Shown: positions 35,760 through 45,601, counted from the stretch's first letter. The stretch: 64,000 nucleotides of DNA from an uncultured Lachnospiraceae bacterium (GCA_902779575.1 CACZBW010000015.1:21726-85725), one strand, 5' to 3'. Numbers and translations: made by a program. Notes: a model not told the origin generated them from the letters alone.

Positions 35760-37469
35760 ATGACGGAACAGAAAAACGGCCCGGATACGGGCTTTTACGA
35801 ACGTTTTTACAGAAAATGGTGGTTTGCCCTGCTTCTTAATCTGGCTGTCATGGCCGTACTGCTGCTGGTCTGCCGTCCGAAGTTCGAGACGAACGACGAC
35901 ATGGGAATCGCCTTTTTCATCAACCGGGCAAGGCCGATCCAGGATACCTATCTGCTTTTTGAAAACCGGATTCTGGGCATCGTCATGGCGAAGCTTTACA
36001 GCATCACGAATATGCTGCCCTGGTACGGCCTGCTGCAGATCGCGGGACTCCTCACGGGCTTTACCGCCATGACCTACGTCTTCCTGAATCATTTCGAGGG
36101 TTGGAGCGGACTGCTGCTTTCCGGAGGCCTTCTGAGCCTCTTTGCCTATGAAGGCTATATCCTGATGCAGTTTACCAAGACAGGCGGGCTGATCACGGCC
36201 TGCGGGATCCTCCTGGTCTTTTACGCGATGACGGGGCCGCGTATGAGATGGCTCTCCGCGATCATCGGGACGGCGGTCACAGGCTGGGGATTTCTGTACA
36301 GGGAAGAGCAGCCGCTGCTTGTCACAGCGCTGATGTGCGTATACGGGCTCTTCCTTCTTATGAATCTGGCGGGGATGAACGACAGGCGGCAGATCCGGAG
36401 GCTCCTCGTGCGTTATTTCGGCTGCCTGGCGGCGGTGGCGCTGACCGGCGGAGGCATCTGGTTCTTTCACGATTATACTTTCCATAAAAACCAGGAATCG
36501 ATGGATTACCGGCTTTACAATAATGCGCATTCCGTGCTGTCGGATTACGGCTTTCCTTCCTATGAAAAGCACCGGGAGGAGATGGAAGCCCTGGGGCTTG
36601 ACGAGGCGACGTATAATTATTACAAATCGTGGAATTATTATGATCCGGAACTTGTGACTACCGAACTGTTTGAAAAGCTTGCTCAGATGAAGGCGAAAGA
36701 CAGGGGATCTTTCGGCGCGGATACGATCCGGCGTTTCCTGAAACGGTACCCATCTGATTTCTTTGAAAACCGTTCCTTTTACATGTGGCTGGCAGCCCTG
36801 GCAGTGCTGCTCCTGTTCGGATTCCGGCGCTGGCAGACGCCGGCGGCGGCGGTCATCCAGATCGTCCTGCTGCTGTCGCTCTTTCTCTACCTGTTCTATC
36901 AGGGACGCTACGGATATAACAGGGTTGACTGCCCGGTCTGGTTTTCCTGCACCCTGGTGCTTCTTATGATGACAGATCCTGAGAAACTGCGGCTGCCATG
37001 GCGCTTTGCAGTTCTGATGATTGCGGGATGCCTGATTTTCAACCAGCATTTCTGGTCTGTCAACTGGAGAAGCAGCGCGGCGGAAAAGGAAGCGAAGCGC
37101 AAAGAAACAGAGCAGCTGACCATTCAGCTGTCCCAGGATCAGGATCATCTGTATCTGCTGAGGATGGGCGGACTGGAATTTGCCGACGCCTTCGGACCTC
37201 TGGACCTGGTCCCGGTCGGGGTATATTCGAATACCGCGCCGCTCGGAGGCTGGGGAGCCGGAAGTCCTTCCTACAAAGCGGTCCTGAACCGGTTCGGGGT
37301 TGTGAATCCCTTCCGGGACGTAATCAATCATCCGGAGGTTTATCTGATTGACAACCAGATCGAGCAGACGATGGAATATATCCACTCGCACTATGACCCG
37401 CACGCGATCGCGACGAGGGCCGGCGAGATCGGTAAATATCCTTATTATACAGTGACGTCGGAATACTGA
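35760..37469 (+). CDS. GT-C-like polytopic membrane protein
   Basis: Membrane protein of 569 residues with about 10-11 hydrophobic segments. After helix 1 comes FETNDDMGIAF, an extracytoplasmic acidic DD motif similar in place to the metal or catalytic Asp of GT-C glycosyltransferases that use lipid-linked sugars. A large extracytoplasmic loop spans about 235-335, and a C-terminal soluble domain of about 110 residues ends the protein. No named family is recognised with certainty; the function, probably glycan transfer at the membrane, is inference. Confidence 0.6.
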   Translation: MTEQKNGPDTGFYERFYRKWWFALLLNLAVMAVLLLVCRPKFETNDDMGIAFFINRARPIQDTYLLFENRILGIVMAKLYSITNMLPWYGLLQIAGLLTGFTAMTYVFLNHFEGWSGLLLSGGLLSLFAYEGYILMQFTKTGGLITACGILLVFYAMTGPRMRWLSAIIGTAVTGWGFLYREEQPLLVTALMCVYGLFLLMNLAGMNDRRQIRRLLVRYFGCLAAVALTGGGIWFFHDYTFHKNQESMDYRLYNNAHSVLSDYGFPSYEKHREEMEALGLDEATYNYYKSWNYYDPELVTTELFEKLAQMKAKDRGSFGADTIRRFLKRYPSDFFENRSFYMWLAALAVLLLFGFRRWQTPAAAVIQIVLLLSLFLYLFYQGRYGYNRVDCPVWFSCTLVLLMMTDPEKLRLPWRFAVLMIAGCLIFNQHFWSVNWRSSAAEKEAKRKETEQLTIQLSQDQDHLYLLRMGGLEFADAFGPLDLVPVGVYSNTAPLGGWGAGSPSYKAVLNRFGVVNPFRDVINHPEVYLIDNQIEQTMEYIHSHYDPHAIATRAGEIGKYPYYTVTSEY

Positions 37470-37530
37470 CGGTTTGTACGCTGACGAAGGAATCACTGAC
37501 GGACTGCGCAGTGACGCCGGCATGCTGACA
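37453..37530 (+). repeat. Degenerate 15-bp tandem repeats starting TGAC
   Basis: TGACG occurs at 37453, 37467, 37482, 37497 and 37512, and TGACA at 37526, a regular 14-15 base period running from the end of the GT-C-like gene into the gap before the lactonase gene. The copy at 37467 supplies the stop codon. Confidence 0.6.
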
Positions 37531-37554
37531 TTTGCCTGAAACAAGGAGGCGGAG

Positions 37555-38610
37555 ATGGAACAGAAAAAGTATGTAGCTTATATCGGAACCTATACGCATG
37601 GGAGCAGCATCGGCATCCATATCTATGACATGGATATGGAGACCAGAACCCTGAAGGAGCGTTCGGTCATACCGGTTCACAATTCTTCCTACGTCACAAA
37701 GTCCCGCAGCGGCCAGTATCTCTATTCCATCGCGGACGAGGGAGTGGAGGTTCTGAAGATCGAGCCGAACGGAGACCTGACGCCGATCAACAAGGTTGAT
37801 ATCGACGGTATGCGGGGCTGCTATCTCTCAACGGATGTATCCGGCAAGTTCCTCTTTGTCGGAGGGTATCATGACGGGAAAGTAACTGTAGTTCATACCC
37901 ACAGGGACGGACGTCTGGGCTCCGTAATGGACGGGATCTTCCATCAGGGGATCGGGTCCGTGGCAGAGCGGAATTTCCGGCCTCATGTGAGCTGTGTGAT
38001 TCCGACGCCGGATGACAAGTATCTGTGCGCGGTAGATAACGGGGTGGACCAGGTTAAGATTTATAAAGTGACGCCGGGCACCGGGAAGCTGCATCTGTAT
38101 GATATCCTGCGCCTGCCTCTGCAGGCGGCTCCGAGGCTGATGTGCTTCTCAAAGGACGGGCGCTTTGCCTATATCAACTGCGAGATGAGCAACAAGATCC
38201 GTGTCTATTCCTATGACGGAAGCGGAAAATCCCCGAAATTCGAGCTGATCCAGGAAGTGCGGAGCATCCTTGACCTGAAGGATTTCTCATCCGCCAGCTG
38301 CGCGCTGAAGATTTCCCCCAGCGGAAAGTATCTTTATACTTCGAGCGCCGGCGAAAACACGGTGGGAATTTTCCGGATCGACCAGGAGACGGGGCTTCTT
38401 TCAAAAATCCTGATTCTGCCCATAAGCGGCGGTTATCCCAAGGATATCGACGTGTTCCCGGATGAGAAAACCATGGTCGTTCTCTGCCATGAGTCCAATT
38501 ATATGAGATTCTTTACTATTGATTATGAGAAGAAAACCCTTGTTATGAAAGGAAAGCAGCTTCCTGTGGAGACGCCGAACTGCATCCTGGTTTCCGCGAC
38601 AGAAGAGTAA
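37555..38610 (+). CDS. Lactonase-family beta-propeller protein
   Basis: Seven-bladed beta-propeller protein of 351 residues in the lactonase (6-phosphogluconolactonase YbhE-like) family. Repeated blade signatures are visible, such as SGKFLFVGGYHDGKVTV, DDKYLCAVDNGVDQV and SGKYLYTSSAGENTVGIF. It has no signal peptide, so it is cytoplasmic. The reaction could be hydrolysis of a sugar lactone, but family members vary. ACAAGGAGGCGGAG precedes the ATG. It may share a transcript with aroC 176 bases downstream. Confidence 0.88.
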   Translation: MEQKKYVAYIGTYTHGSSIGIHIYDMDMETRTLKERSVIPVHNSSYVTKSRSGQYLYSIADEGVEVLKIEPNGDLTPINKVDIDGMRGCYLSTDVSGKFLFVGGYHDGKVTVVHTHRDGRLGSVMDGIFHQGIGSVAERNFRPHVSCVIPTPDDKYLCAVDNGVDQVKIYKVTPGTGKLHLYDILRLPLQAAPRLMCFSKDGRFAYINCEMSNKIRVYSYDGSGKSPKFELIQEVRSILDLKDFSSASCALKISPSGKYLYTSSAGENTVGIFRIDQETGLLSKILILPISGGYPKDIDVFPDEKTMVVLCHESNYMRFFTIDYEKKTLVMKGKQLPVETPNCILVSATEE

Positions 38611-38786
38611 GAGGACAGTCATGATTTCAGCCGCGGGGCTGCGGCTGGCCAGAATAAAGCAAGCTCAGCCGCCGTCACCCGGTCACAGAGGAATCTGCCG
38701 GATTCCGGGCGCTCTGCTTCTTCCGGGTCAGACTGTGCGCGGGCGTAATGGGGATCTGAGCAGATCAGAAGAAAGGAAGGTCAGAA

Positions 38787-39902
38787 ATGGCCGGTTCAAC
38801 ATTCGGAACTCTGTTCCGGGTTACAAGCTGGGGAGAAAGTCACGGGAAGGCGCTGGGCGTGGTCGTGGACGGCTGTCCTGCCGGTTTGCCGCTTTCTGAG
38901 GATGATATCCAGAAATACCTGGACCGGAGGAAGCCGGGGCAGAGCAGGTTTACCACGGCCAGATCCGAGGGGGACAGGGCGGAGATTCTGTCAGGCGTAT
39001 TCGAAGGAAAAACCACCGGAACGCCGATTTCGATCCTGGTCCGCAACCAGGACCAGCATTCAAAGGATTACAGCAATATCGCGGACATCTACAGACCGGG
39101 ACACGCGGACCTGGGCTTTGACCGGAAATACGGCCTGCGGGATTACCGGGGCGGCGGAAGAAGCTCCGGCCGGGAGACGATCGGCAGGGTCGCGGCGGGA
39201 GCCATCGCCTGCAGGATCCTCGAACGGAAAGGAATCCGGGTGACAGCCTATACAAAGGCGATCGGGCCGGTCAGCTGTGATCCCGGCCGCTTTGATTCAG
39301 CATATCTGAAGGAGAGCACGCTCGGCATGCCGGACCGGGAAGCGGAAGAACAGGCGCAGGCCTATCTGAACCGATGTATGGAGGAGAAAGACTCGGCAGG
39401 CGGCATCGTGGAGTGCGTCATAACGGGGATGCCCCAGGGAATCGGCGAGCCCGTCTTTGACAAGCTGGACGCCCTGCTCGGGCAGGCCATGTTCTCGATC
39501 GGCGCCGTCAAGGGCGTGGAGATCGGGGCAGGTTTCGGGGCCGCCGCGATGCGCGGCTCCGAAAACAATGACCAGTACGCGTATCCGGATGCTGCAGGCA
39601 AAGATGCCTGCATGTACGGAAGAGATGTCCGCCCTGTGAAAACGACAAACCATGCCGGCGGAATCCTGGGCGGTATGAGCGACGGATCGGATGTTTTAAT
39701 CCGGGTGGCTTTTAAACCGACGCCGTCCATCGCCAGGCCTCAGACAGCGCTTGCAGCTGATGGAAGCATCCGGGAGATCGAGATCAGGGGCAGACATGAT
39801 CCCGTTATTGTGCCAAGAGCGGTCGTGGTCGTGGAGTGTATGGCTGCCATAACGGTCCTGGATCTGCTGATGCGGGATCTTCCGTCAAGACTTGACTGGT
39901 AA
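38787..39902 (+). CDS. aroC: Chorismate synthase
   Basis: Last enzyme of the shikimate pathway, converting 5-enolpyruvylshikimate-3-phosphate to chorismate with reduced FMN. It is 371 residues long. All three family signatures are present: the N-terminal GESHGKALGVVVDGCPAG, the GRSSGRET-type block (GGGRSSGRETIGRVAAGA) and RPVKTTNHAGGILGG. The start follows AGAAAGGAAGG. No other shikimate gene is in the window. Confidence 0.97.
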   Translation: MAGSTFGTLFRVTSWGESHGKALGVVVDGCPAGLPLSEDDIQKYLDRRKPGQSRFTTARSEGDRAEILSGVFEGKTTGTPISILVRNQDQHSKDYSNIADIYRPGHADLGFDRKYGLRDYRGGGRSSGRETIGRVAAGAIACRILERKGIRVTAYTKAIGPVSCDPGRFDSAYLKESTLGMPDREAEEQAQAYLNRCMEEKDSAGGIVECVITGMPQGIGEPVFDKLDALLGQAMFSIGAVKGVEIGAGFGAAAMRGSENNDQYAYPDAAGKDACMYGRDVRPVKTTNHAGGILGGMSDGSDVLIRVAFKPTPSIARPQTALAADGSIREIEIRGRHDPVIVPRAVVVVECMAAITVLDLLMRDLPSRLDW

Positions 39903-40016
39903 AAATGATAACAGAAGCGGTAAGCTGCCCCTGTCTGCCTGATTTCCTGAGGGAACGATGCACGGACAGACTGCGGGGCTGTTATCAAAAAATAGATTAA
40001 GGAGACAGTTTCTGAG

Positions 40017-41063
40017 ATGAGGTTTCTCGATAAGATGGAACGGAAATTCGGCAGGTACGCGATCCGCAACCTGCCGCTGATCATGATTGTACTGCTGGTG
40101 GCAGGCTATACGCTGAGTGCGCTGTTCCCGTCCGCGGCAAACTACTATGCCTTTATTCCTCCCTATATCATGCGGGGAGAGATCTGGCGCCTGATCACAT
40201 GGGTTCTGATGCCGCCGAGCAGGCTTGACATTTTCACGGTTATCATGCTTCTGTTTTATTACTGGATTGCGCGTACCCTTGCCGCTACATGGGGCGATTT
40301 TCTTTTTAACGTCTATATCTTCGGCGGTATTCTCATCACCGACATCGGGATGATGCTGACCTACGCTTTCCTGAACCATGCAGGGACAACGGATGCATAC
40401 ATGCAAATCATGTATATTCCGGCATTCATGACCACTTACTATATACTCACGACGATCCTGATCGCCTACGCCCTGACCTATCCGAATATGCAGGTTCTGC
40501 TTTACTTCTTCATTCCGGTGAAGATGAGCTGGATGGGAATCCTGTACGGCGCTTTTATCGCCTATGATTTCTTCCGCGCGAAGATGCTGGTGCCCAGGGT
40601 TGTGATCGCCTGCGCACTTTTGAATTTTGCCGTCTATTTCCTGATGACTTCGAATCTCAGGCATCTGACGCCGTCGGAGCTTAAGCGGAAGGCAAAATTC
40701 AGAAAAGCGGTCGGCAGCGGAAAGAAAGAAGGATCCGGATCCTTCTTCGGAGGATTCGGCGCAGGAAAAAGCACTCCTTCCGGCGGCTATACCCGGAGCA
40801 ATGACGGAACGGGAAGCCGTCAGGGACAGGGGGCCGCTTCGGCGAGAAGCTTCCCGGGACGCCGGGCGGCACAGGATTACACGAAGATCTATCCGAACGG
40901 AGCCCGCCACAAATGCACGATCTGCGGGCGGACAGAGCTGGATGATCCGAATCTGGAATTCCGCTATTGTTCCAAGTGCGAGGGCAGCCACGAATACTGC
41001 CAGGATCATCTGTTTACACACAAACACATTAAGAACGGCGTGCCGGCGGAACCGCAGGGCTGA
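40017..41063 (+). CDS. Rhomboid-like membrane protein with C-terminal zinc ribbon
   Basis: Protein of 348 residues. The first 220 form about six helices with rhomboid-like landmarks: GEIWRLITW after helix 1 and ARTLAATWGDFLFNVYIFGG around helices 2-3. The catalytic GxSG serine motif and partner His of active rhomboid proteases are not seen, so it is probably a pseudoprotease. A disordered Ser/Gly/Lys-rich linker (about 230-290) leads to a zinc-ribbon-like end with CTIC, YCSKC and CQDH plus HKH, which may bind zinc. Function unknown. Confidence 0.65.
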   Translation: MRFLDKMERKFGRYAIRNLPLIMIVLLVAGYTLSALFPSAANYYAFIPPYIMRGEIWRLITWVLMPPSRLDIFTVIMLLFYYWIARTLAATWGDFLFNVYIFGGILITDIGMMLTYAFLNHAGTTDAYMQIMYIPAFMTTYYILTTILIAYALTYPNMQVLLYFFIPVKMSWMGILYGAFIAYDFFRAKMLVPRVVIACALLNFAVYFLMTSNLRHLTPSELKRKAKFRKAVGSGKKEGSGSFFGGFGAGKSTPSGGYTRSNDGTGSRQGQGAASARSFPGRRAAQDYTKIYPNGARHKCTICGRTELDDPNLEFRYCSKCEGSHEYCQDHLFTHKHIKNGVPAEPQG

Positions 41064-41185
41064 ATGAACTGTCAGACGGTGAACGCTGCAGTATACTGTC
41101 AGCAGGCGCTTTTCACAGGCCGAAGCGGAACATAAACCCGCCGGACATCCTGAATATACATCATGAGTAGAAGGCGATTATCATT

Positions 41186-43432
41186 TTGAAAAGGAAAGAT
41201 ACGATAAACAAAACAGGCGCTGCGGCTTCCGAAACCGCTGCTGCAGCCCGTAAAGCAGATAGCAAAGTTCACAGGGCAGAAGCTACAGCCCCGGATTCAG
41301 CCGGCAGAAACGCAGGAAAATGGAAACGGGTCCGCGGGATCGCGGCTCTGGTGCTGACTCTGTTTCTGCTTTTCCTGGCTTTTCAGGCGCATCTTGCGGA
41401 CCAGCCTCATGAGAGCTGGTATTTTCCGCTTGCAGCAGCTTTAGCGGTTCTTGCGGGACTTTATCTTTATATCCCCCTTCCGTTGGGAAAAACCGGCGGA
41501 AAAATCTACACCGTATTAACGGCGATATGCGCTCCCTTTCTCTCGTTTGTGATTGTGGAGTTTTACAACAAGGGTTTCTGGCACGTCGGGGCGGCTCTTT
41601 CGACCGCCACAGCAGAGCCGCCCTATCTGATGATCATCCTGAACACGCTGATCTATGCGCTCTTCTTCCTGGTTCTGGCTTTCCTGGCAGGAAGTTTCCG
41701 GATCGGTTTCAGCCTGTCGGAAGGGATCCTGGCGGGTCTTGCCGTCGTGAATTTCTTCGTCGTGAAATTCCGCGGAAGTCCGCTGATGCCCTGGGATCTT
41801 CTGTCCGTACGAACAGCCGGAAATGTGGCGGCCAATTATAAATATACCGTCTACTGGAAAATGCTGTTTGCCACAATCGCCTTCATTTTCCTCATCCTGA
41901 CGACGGAAAAAATGAAAGGCCGGATCAGGGATCTCAGAATCCGGATTCCCGGACTGATTCTTTCGGCCGCCGCGCTCGTTATGATGGTGGCTTCGATCCA
42001 GGACATGGAAGTCAAAAAATTCTGGGGCGTGGATACGACGCTCTTTACCCCGAATGTGCGCTACACCAAAAACGGACTGATTGTCGCCTATCTGGCAAAC
42101 CTTCACCTGATCCATATCGAAAAACCGGACGGCTACAGCGCCGAAAAGGTGCGGGAGATCGCCGGCAGGGAGAAGGAAGACGCGGCGCGGTATATGCAGC
42201 CGGGGCAGGATACGGGAGAGGCATTTGACCTGAACAAGGCCCCGAATATCATCGTGATCATGAACGAGGCATTTTCAGATTTGTCCGTGATCGGTGATTT
42301 CAATACTTCAGAAGACTATATGCCCTTCTTCCGGAGCATGATGGATCAGTATACTTCCGGCCATCTGATGGTTTCGGTCAAAGGCGGGAATACAGCAAAT
42401 ACGGAATATGAGTTCCTGGGCGGCGACACAATGGCCTTCCTTCCCGAGGGCTGCGTCGTGTTCCAGCAGTATATCTCCGGACAGATACCGACCATGGCGT
42501 CTTATCTGGGCAGTCTGGGGTATACGACAGTCGGGATGCATCCCTATCAGGGATCCGGCTGGGACCGGACGAGAGTATATCCGCTGATGGGATTTGACCG
42601 TTTCTATGACCAGAAATCGTTCCCCGGGGCGAAAACCATCCGCAAGTATATCAGCGACGAGTCAGCATACGAGCGGATCATAGAAGAGTTTGAGAAGAAG
42701 CAGGAAGGAGAAAAACAATTCATCTTTGAGGTTACCATGCAGAATCATTCCGGCTACAGCGCGAATCCTTCGACTGATAACGGATTCAAAGAGGAAGTTC
42801 TGCTGACGGACAAGACGAATAAGAGTACAGTGACCGTTGCCGCGGAGCGTTACCTGACTCTGATCAAAAAGTCGGATGAAGCCTATGAAAAGCTGATCCG
42901 GTATTTTGAGGAAAATGTAACAGAACCGACCATCATCGTGACCTTCGGCGATCATGAACCGAGTGACTACGTGACGGAAGTCATTGACGGCCTGACAGGC
43001 TTTGATGAGAACGGCGGCCTGGAAGAAACCCAGAAGCATTATCAGGTGCCTTTCTTTATCTGGGACAATATGGGACTTGGAAAGGATGAAACGGCAGACC
43101 TGATGAGCGTGAACTATCTGGGGGCCTATGTCATGGAGAAGGCGGGACTTCCGCTCACGGAGTATCAGGAATTCCTGCTCGGCCTCAGGCAGACCCTGCC
43201 GGTGATCTGTTCCGGAACCTATATCGACGAAAACGGAGTCTACCACGACTGGAATAAACGGAACCAGGATGAAGTATATGGAGATTTGATCAACGATTAC
43301 AACATCCTCACTTACAATCACCTGACCGACGCCTCAAACCGGGTCACGGAAATTTTCAATGAACCGGCGGACGACGCGGTGAGGGCGCAGCTGGAGGAAA
43401 CTCTGCAGGCCATTGAAGCTGCCGGAGAGTGA
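41186..43432 (+). CDS. LtaS-like sulfatase-fold membrane enzyme
   Basis: Membrane-anchored phosphoglycerol transferase-like protein of 748 residues. About five or six helices (from residue 52 to about 270) precede an extracytoplasmic sulfatase-fold domain. Active-site elements are NIIVIMNEAFSD (metal Glu/Asp), GGNTANTEYEF with Thr403 as the likely nucleophile, MHPYQGSGWDR and FGDHEPS. Such enzymes make or modify lipoteichoic acid. The start is assigned to TTG 41186, with no ATG in frame before the first helix and a weak RBS, so the N-terminus is uncertain. Confidence 0.85.
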   Translation: MKRKDTINKTGAAASETAAAARKADSKVHRAEATAPDSAGRNAGKWKRVRGIAALVLTLFLLFLAFQAHLADQPHESWYFPLAAALAVLAGLYLYIPLPLGKTGGKIYTVLTAICAPFLSFVIVEFYNKGFWHVGAALSTATAEPPYLMIILNTLIYALFFLVLAFLAGSFRIGFSLSEGILAGLAVVNFFVVKFRGSPLMPWDLLSVRTAGNVAANYKYTVYWKMLFATIAFIFLILTTEKMKGRIRDLRIRIPGLILSAAALVMMVASIQDMEVKKFWGVDTTLFTPNVRYTKNGLIVAYLANLHLIHIEKPDGYSAEKVREIAGREKEDAARYMQPGQDTGEAFDLNKAPNIIVIMNEAFSDLSVIGDFNTSEDYMPFFRSMMDQYTSGHLMVSVKGGNTANTEYEFLGGDTMAFLPEGCVVFQQYISGQIPTMASYLGSLGYTTVGMHPYQGSGWDRTRVYPLMGFDRFYDQKSFPGAKTIRKYISDESAYERIIEEFEKKQEGEKQFIFEVTMQNHSGYSANPSTDNGFKEEVLLTDKTNKSTVTVAAERYLTLIKKSDEAYEKLIRYFEENVTEPTIIVTFGDHEPSDYVTEVIDGLTGFDENGGLEETQKHYQVPFFIWDNMGLGKDETADLMSVNYLGAYVMEKAGLPLTEYQEFLLGLRQTLPVICSGTYIDENGVYHDWNKRNQDEVYGDLINDYNILTYNHLTDASNRVTEIFNEPADDAVRAQLEETLQAIEAAGE

Positions 43433-43615
43433 GAGAATACACATGCCGGCAGTTTCAGACCGGTACAGGATGCTGCATCCGCAAGGAAAAGTCAGGGTGC
43501 TCCGGCCAGGCAGACTGACAGAGGGGTTCGGCAGCAGGGCAGATAACAGGCAGTAACTTGAAGAGCCGGCGCAGCCCGGCAGAGACAGTAAGGAAACAGG
43601 GAGTGTCAGAAATCT

Positions 43616-44899
43616 ATGAAATTTGAGAAAAAACCATTTGTAACACTGGACCAGGTCAGGGAGATGGCAAAAAGCTATTCGACTCCTTTCCATCTTTATG
43701 ACGAGAAGGGAATCCGTGAAAACGCAAAGCGGGTAAATGAAGCATTTTCCTGGAATCCCGGTTTCAGAGAGTATTTCGCGGTGAAGGCGACACCGAATCC
43801 CTTCCTGATCAAACTGCTTCACGAATGCGGCTGCGGTACGGACTGTTCCTCCATGACGGAGCTGATGCTCTCCGAGGCCTGCGGGGTGACGGGAGAGGAG
43901 ATCATGTTCTCCTCCAATGACACGCCGGCCGAAGAGTTCCGCAAGGCGGCGGAGCTGGGCGCCATCATTAATCTGGACGACATTACTCACATTGACCTGG
44001 TTGAGAAAACTCTCGGATCTCTTCCTGAGACGATGAGCTGCCGTTTTAACCCGGGCGGTTTCTATAAGCTGTCCAACGGCATCATGGACAATCCGGGAGA
44101 CTCCAAGTACGGTATGACGGAGGAGCAGATTTTCGATGCTTACCGGATTCTGATGAAGAAGGGCGTGAGACATTTCGGTATTCACGCGTTTCTGGTCTCT
44201 AATACTGTCACAAATGAATATTACCCGACGCTTGCGGAGACCCTCTTTAAGCTGGCCGTAAGGCTGCGCAACGCGACCGGCGCGCACATCGCCTTTATCA
44301 ATCTTTCCGGCGGAGTCGGCATTCCCTATAAACCGGGCGAGAAACCGAATGATATCTATAAGATCGGGGAAGGCGTCCACGAGGTCTACGACCGGATTTT
44401 GAAGGCGAACGGGATGGGAGACGTGCGCATCTTTACGGAGATGGGACGTTTTATGATGGCGCCTTACGGTTGCCTGGTCACGAAAGTGATCCATGAGAAG
44501 CATATCTATAAAGAGTATATCGGCGTGGACGCCTGCGCTGCAAACCTGATGCGCCCGGCCATGTACGGAGCCTATCATCACATCACGGTTCTCGGGAAAG
44601 AAGACGCGCCCTGCACGGAAACCTACGACGTGGCGGGATCTCTCTGCGAGAACAATGACAAATTTGCCATCGACCGCCAGCTCCCGAAGATTGAGATCGG
44701 CGATTATCTGGTCATCCACGACACCGGAGCCCATGGTTTTTCCATGGGATATAACTATAATGGCCGCCTGCGCTCATCGGAACTTCTGCTGAAGGAGGAC
44801 GGGAGCGTTCAGCTGATCCGGAGAGCGGAGACAGCGGCGGATTATTTCGCAACCTTCGACTGCTTCCCGGAATACAGCAGTCTTGCAGAAAAACAGTAA
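43616..44899 (+). CDS. lysA: Diaminopimelate decarboxylase-type PLP enzyme
   Basis: Fold-III PLP decarboxylase of 427 residues in the diaminopimelate decarboxylase/ornithine decarboxylase superfamily. The PLP lysine is in YFAVKATPNP (near residue 60). HFGIHAFLVSN, LSGGVG and the VDACAANLMRPAMYGAYHHI region complete the site at the dimer interface. Diaminopimelate to lysine is the most likely reaction. The carboxylate-specificity residues differ from classical LysA, so another amino-acid substrate cannot be excluded. Confidence 0.8.
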   Translation: MKFEKKPFVTLDQVREMAKSYSTPFHLYDEKGIRENAKRVNEAFSWNPGFREYFAVKATPNPFLIKLLHECGCGTDCSSMTELMLSEACGVTGEEIMFSSNDTPAEEFRKAAELGAIINLDDITHIDLVEKTLGSLPETMSCRFNPGGFYKLSNGIMDNPGDSKYGMTEEQIFDAYRILMKKGVRHFGIHAFLVSNTVTNEYYPTLAETLFKLAVRLRNATGAHIAFINLSGGVGIPYKPGEKPNDIYKIGEGVHEVYDRILKANGMGDVRIFTEMGRFMMAPYGCLVTKVIHEKHIYKEYIGVDACAANLMRPAMYGAYHHITVLGKEDAPCTETYDVAGSLCENNDKFAIDRQLPKIEIGDYLVIHDTGAHGFSMGYNYNGRLRSSELLLKEDGSVQLIRRAETAADYFATFDCFPEYSSLAEKQ

Positions 44900-44902
44900 A
44901 AA

Positions 44903-44953
44903 GAAAAAACGGCTGCCCGTGCCGGAGTGATATGCTCCGACGCGGACAGCCGT
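44903..44953 (-). terminator. Terminator of tRNA-Leu (bidirectional)
   Basis: A long GC-rich hairpin (44909-44953, outer arms ACGGCTG/CAGCCGT) ends in TTTTTT on the minus strand. It also lies just after the lysA stop on the plus strand, with a weaker T-rich tail there. Confidence 0.85.
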
Positions 44954-44966
44954 ATATGTTTTAAAC

Positions 44967-45049
44967 TGCCGGTGGTGGGACTCGAACCCACACGTAGTTG
45001 CCTACAACAGATTTTGAGTCTGCCTCGTCTGCCATTCCGACACACCGGC
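44967..45049 (-). tRNA. tRNA-Leu (anticodon CAA)
   Basis: An 83-base class II tRNA. Acceptor arms GCCGGTG and CACCGGC pair fully, the T-arm has GGTTCGAGTCC, the anticodon loop is CTCAAAA with anticodon CAA, and a long variable arm (TGTAGGCAACTACG) marks leucine. CCA is not encoded. Confidence 0.96.
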
Positions 45050-45193
45050 AAAGCAAGAGGACTGCAGTTCATTCCGGACGAACAGTCCTTCAAAAACGCC
45101 ATTACTATATCATATCTGACATGAGATGACAACCGCTTTTCCTCTTCACTTTTCCGGGTCATATCATGTCGGTTTCTGCTGTGGATGCCGGTT

Positions 45194-45601
45194 TTATTTT
45201 TCACTTTTCTGGGTCAGACCAAGAAGGGCATTCTGCAGAAGGCGTGAGAAATTGACATGCTTCGCCTCCCCGTAGGCGTTCAGCCAGGCGGGGATCGTGA
45301 TATTTTTCCGGACAACCTTTTTGCTGTGGGCTTCGGAATAAGCGCCCATATCCAGGACCAGGAGGCTGACAAAATCATCCTCATCATCCGTGCGAATGTC
45401 CGAATAGGCAGAGGCAGGGGGAACTTCCTCTCCTTTCTCCATGCGGCTCATGATCCACATGCTGGCCTGGTCGACGGCTTCGTCGATCGCCTCTTCCAGC
45501 GTATCGCCGGAAGCAGTGCAGCCGGAAAGATCCGGAATCGTTACTTCATAACCGCTTTCGTCGAAATAAGGTGTAAAAATTGCCGGATAGATCAGTTTCA
45601 T
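45194..45601 (-). CDS. HicB-family protein (orphan antitoxin-like)
   Basis: Protein of 135 residues. The N-terminal HicB-like partial RNase-H fold is recognisable from YPAIFTPYFDESGYEVTIPDLSGC and GDTLEEAIDEAVDQASMW. A C-terminal ribbon-helix-helix part (ITIPAWLNAYGEAKHVNFSRLLQNAL) would bind DNA. ATG 45601 follows GGAGGG. The HicA toxin usually encoded next to it is absent on both sides, so this is an orphan or a regulator with another role. Confidence 0.85.
   Translation of the reverse strand: MKLIYPAIFTPYFDESGYEVTIPDLSGCTASGDTLEEAIDEAVDQASMWIMSRMEKGEEVPPASAYSDIRTDDEDDFVSLLVLDMGAYSEAHSKKVVRKNITIPAWLNAYGEAKHVNFSRLLQNALLGLTQKSEK

Noticed and set aside
35739-37544. 601-codon open frame on the minus strand
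   Set aside because: It lies wholly antisense to the GT-C-like membrane protein, has no ribosome site, and its translation is His/Gln/Arg-rich without domain features.
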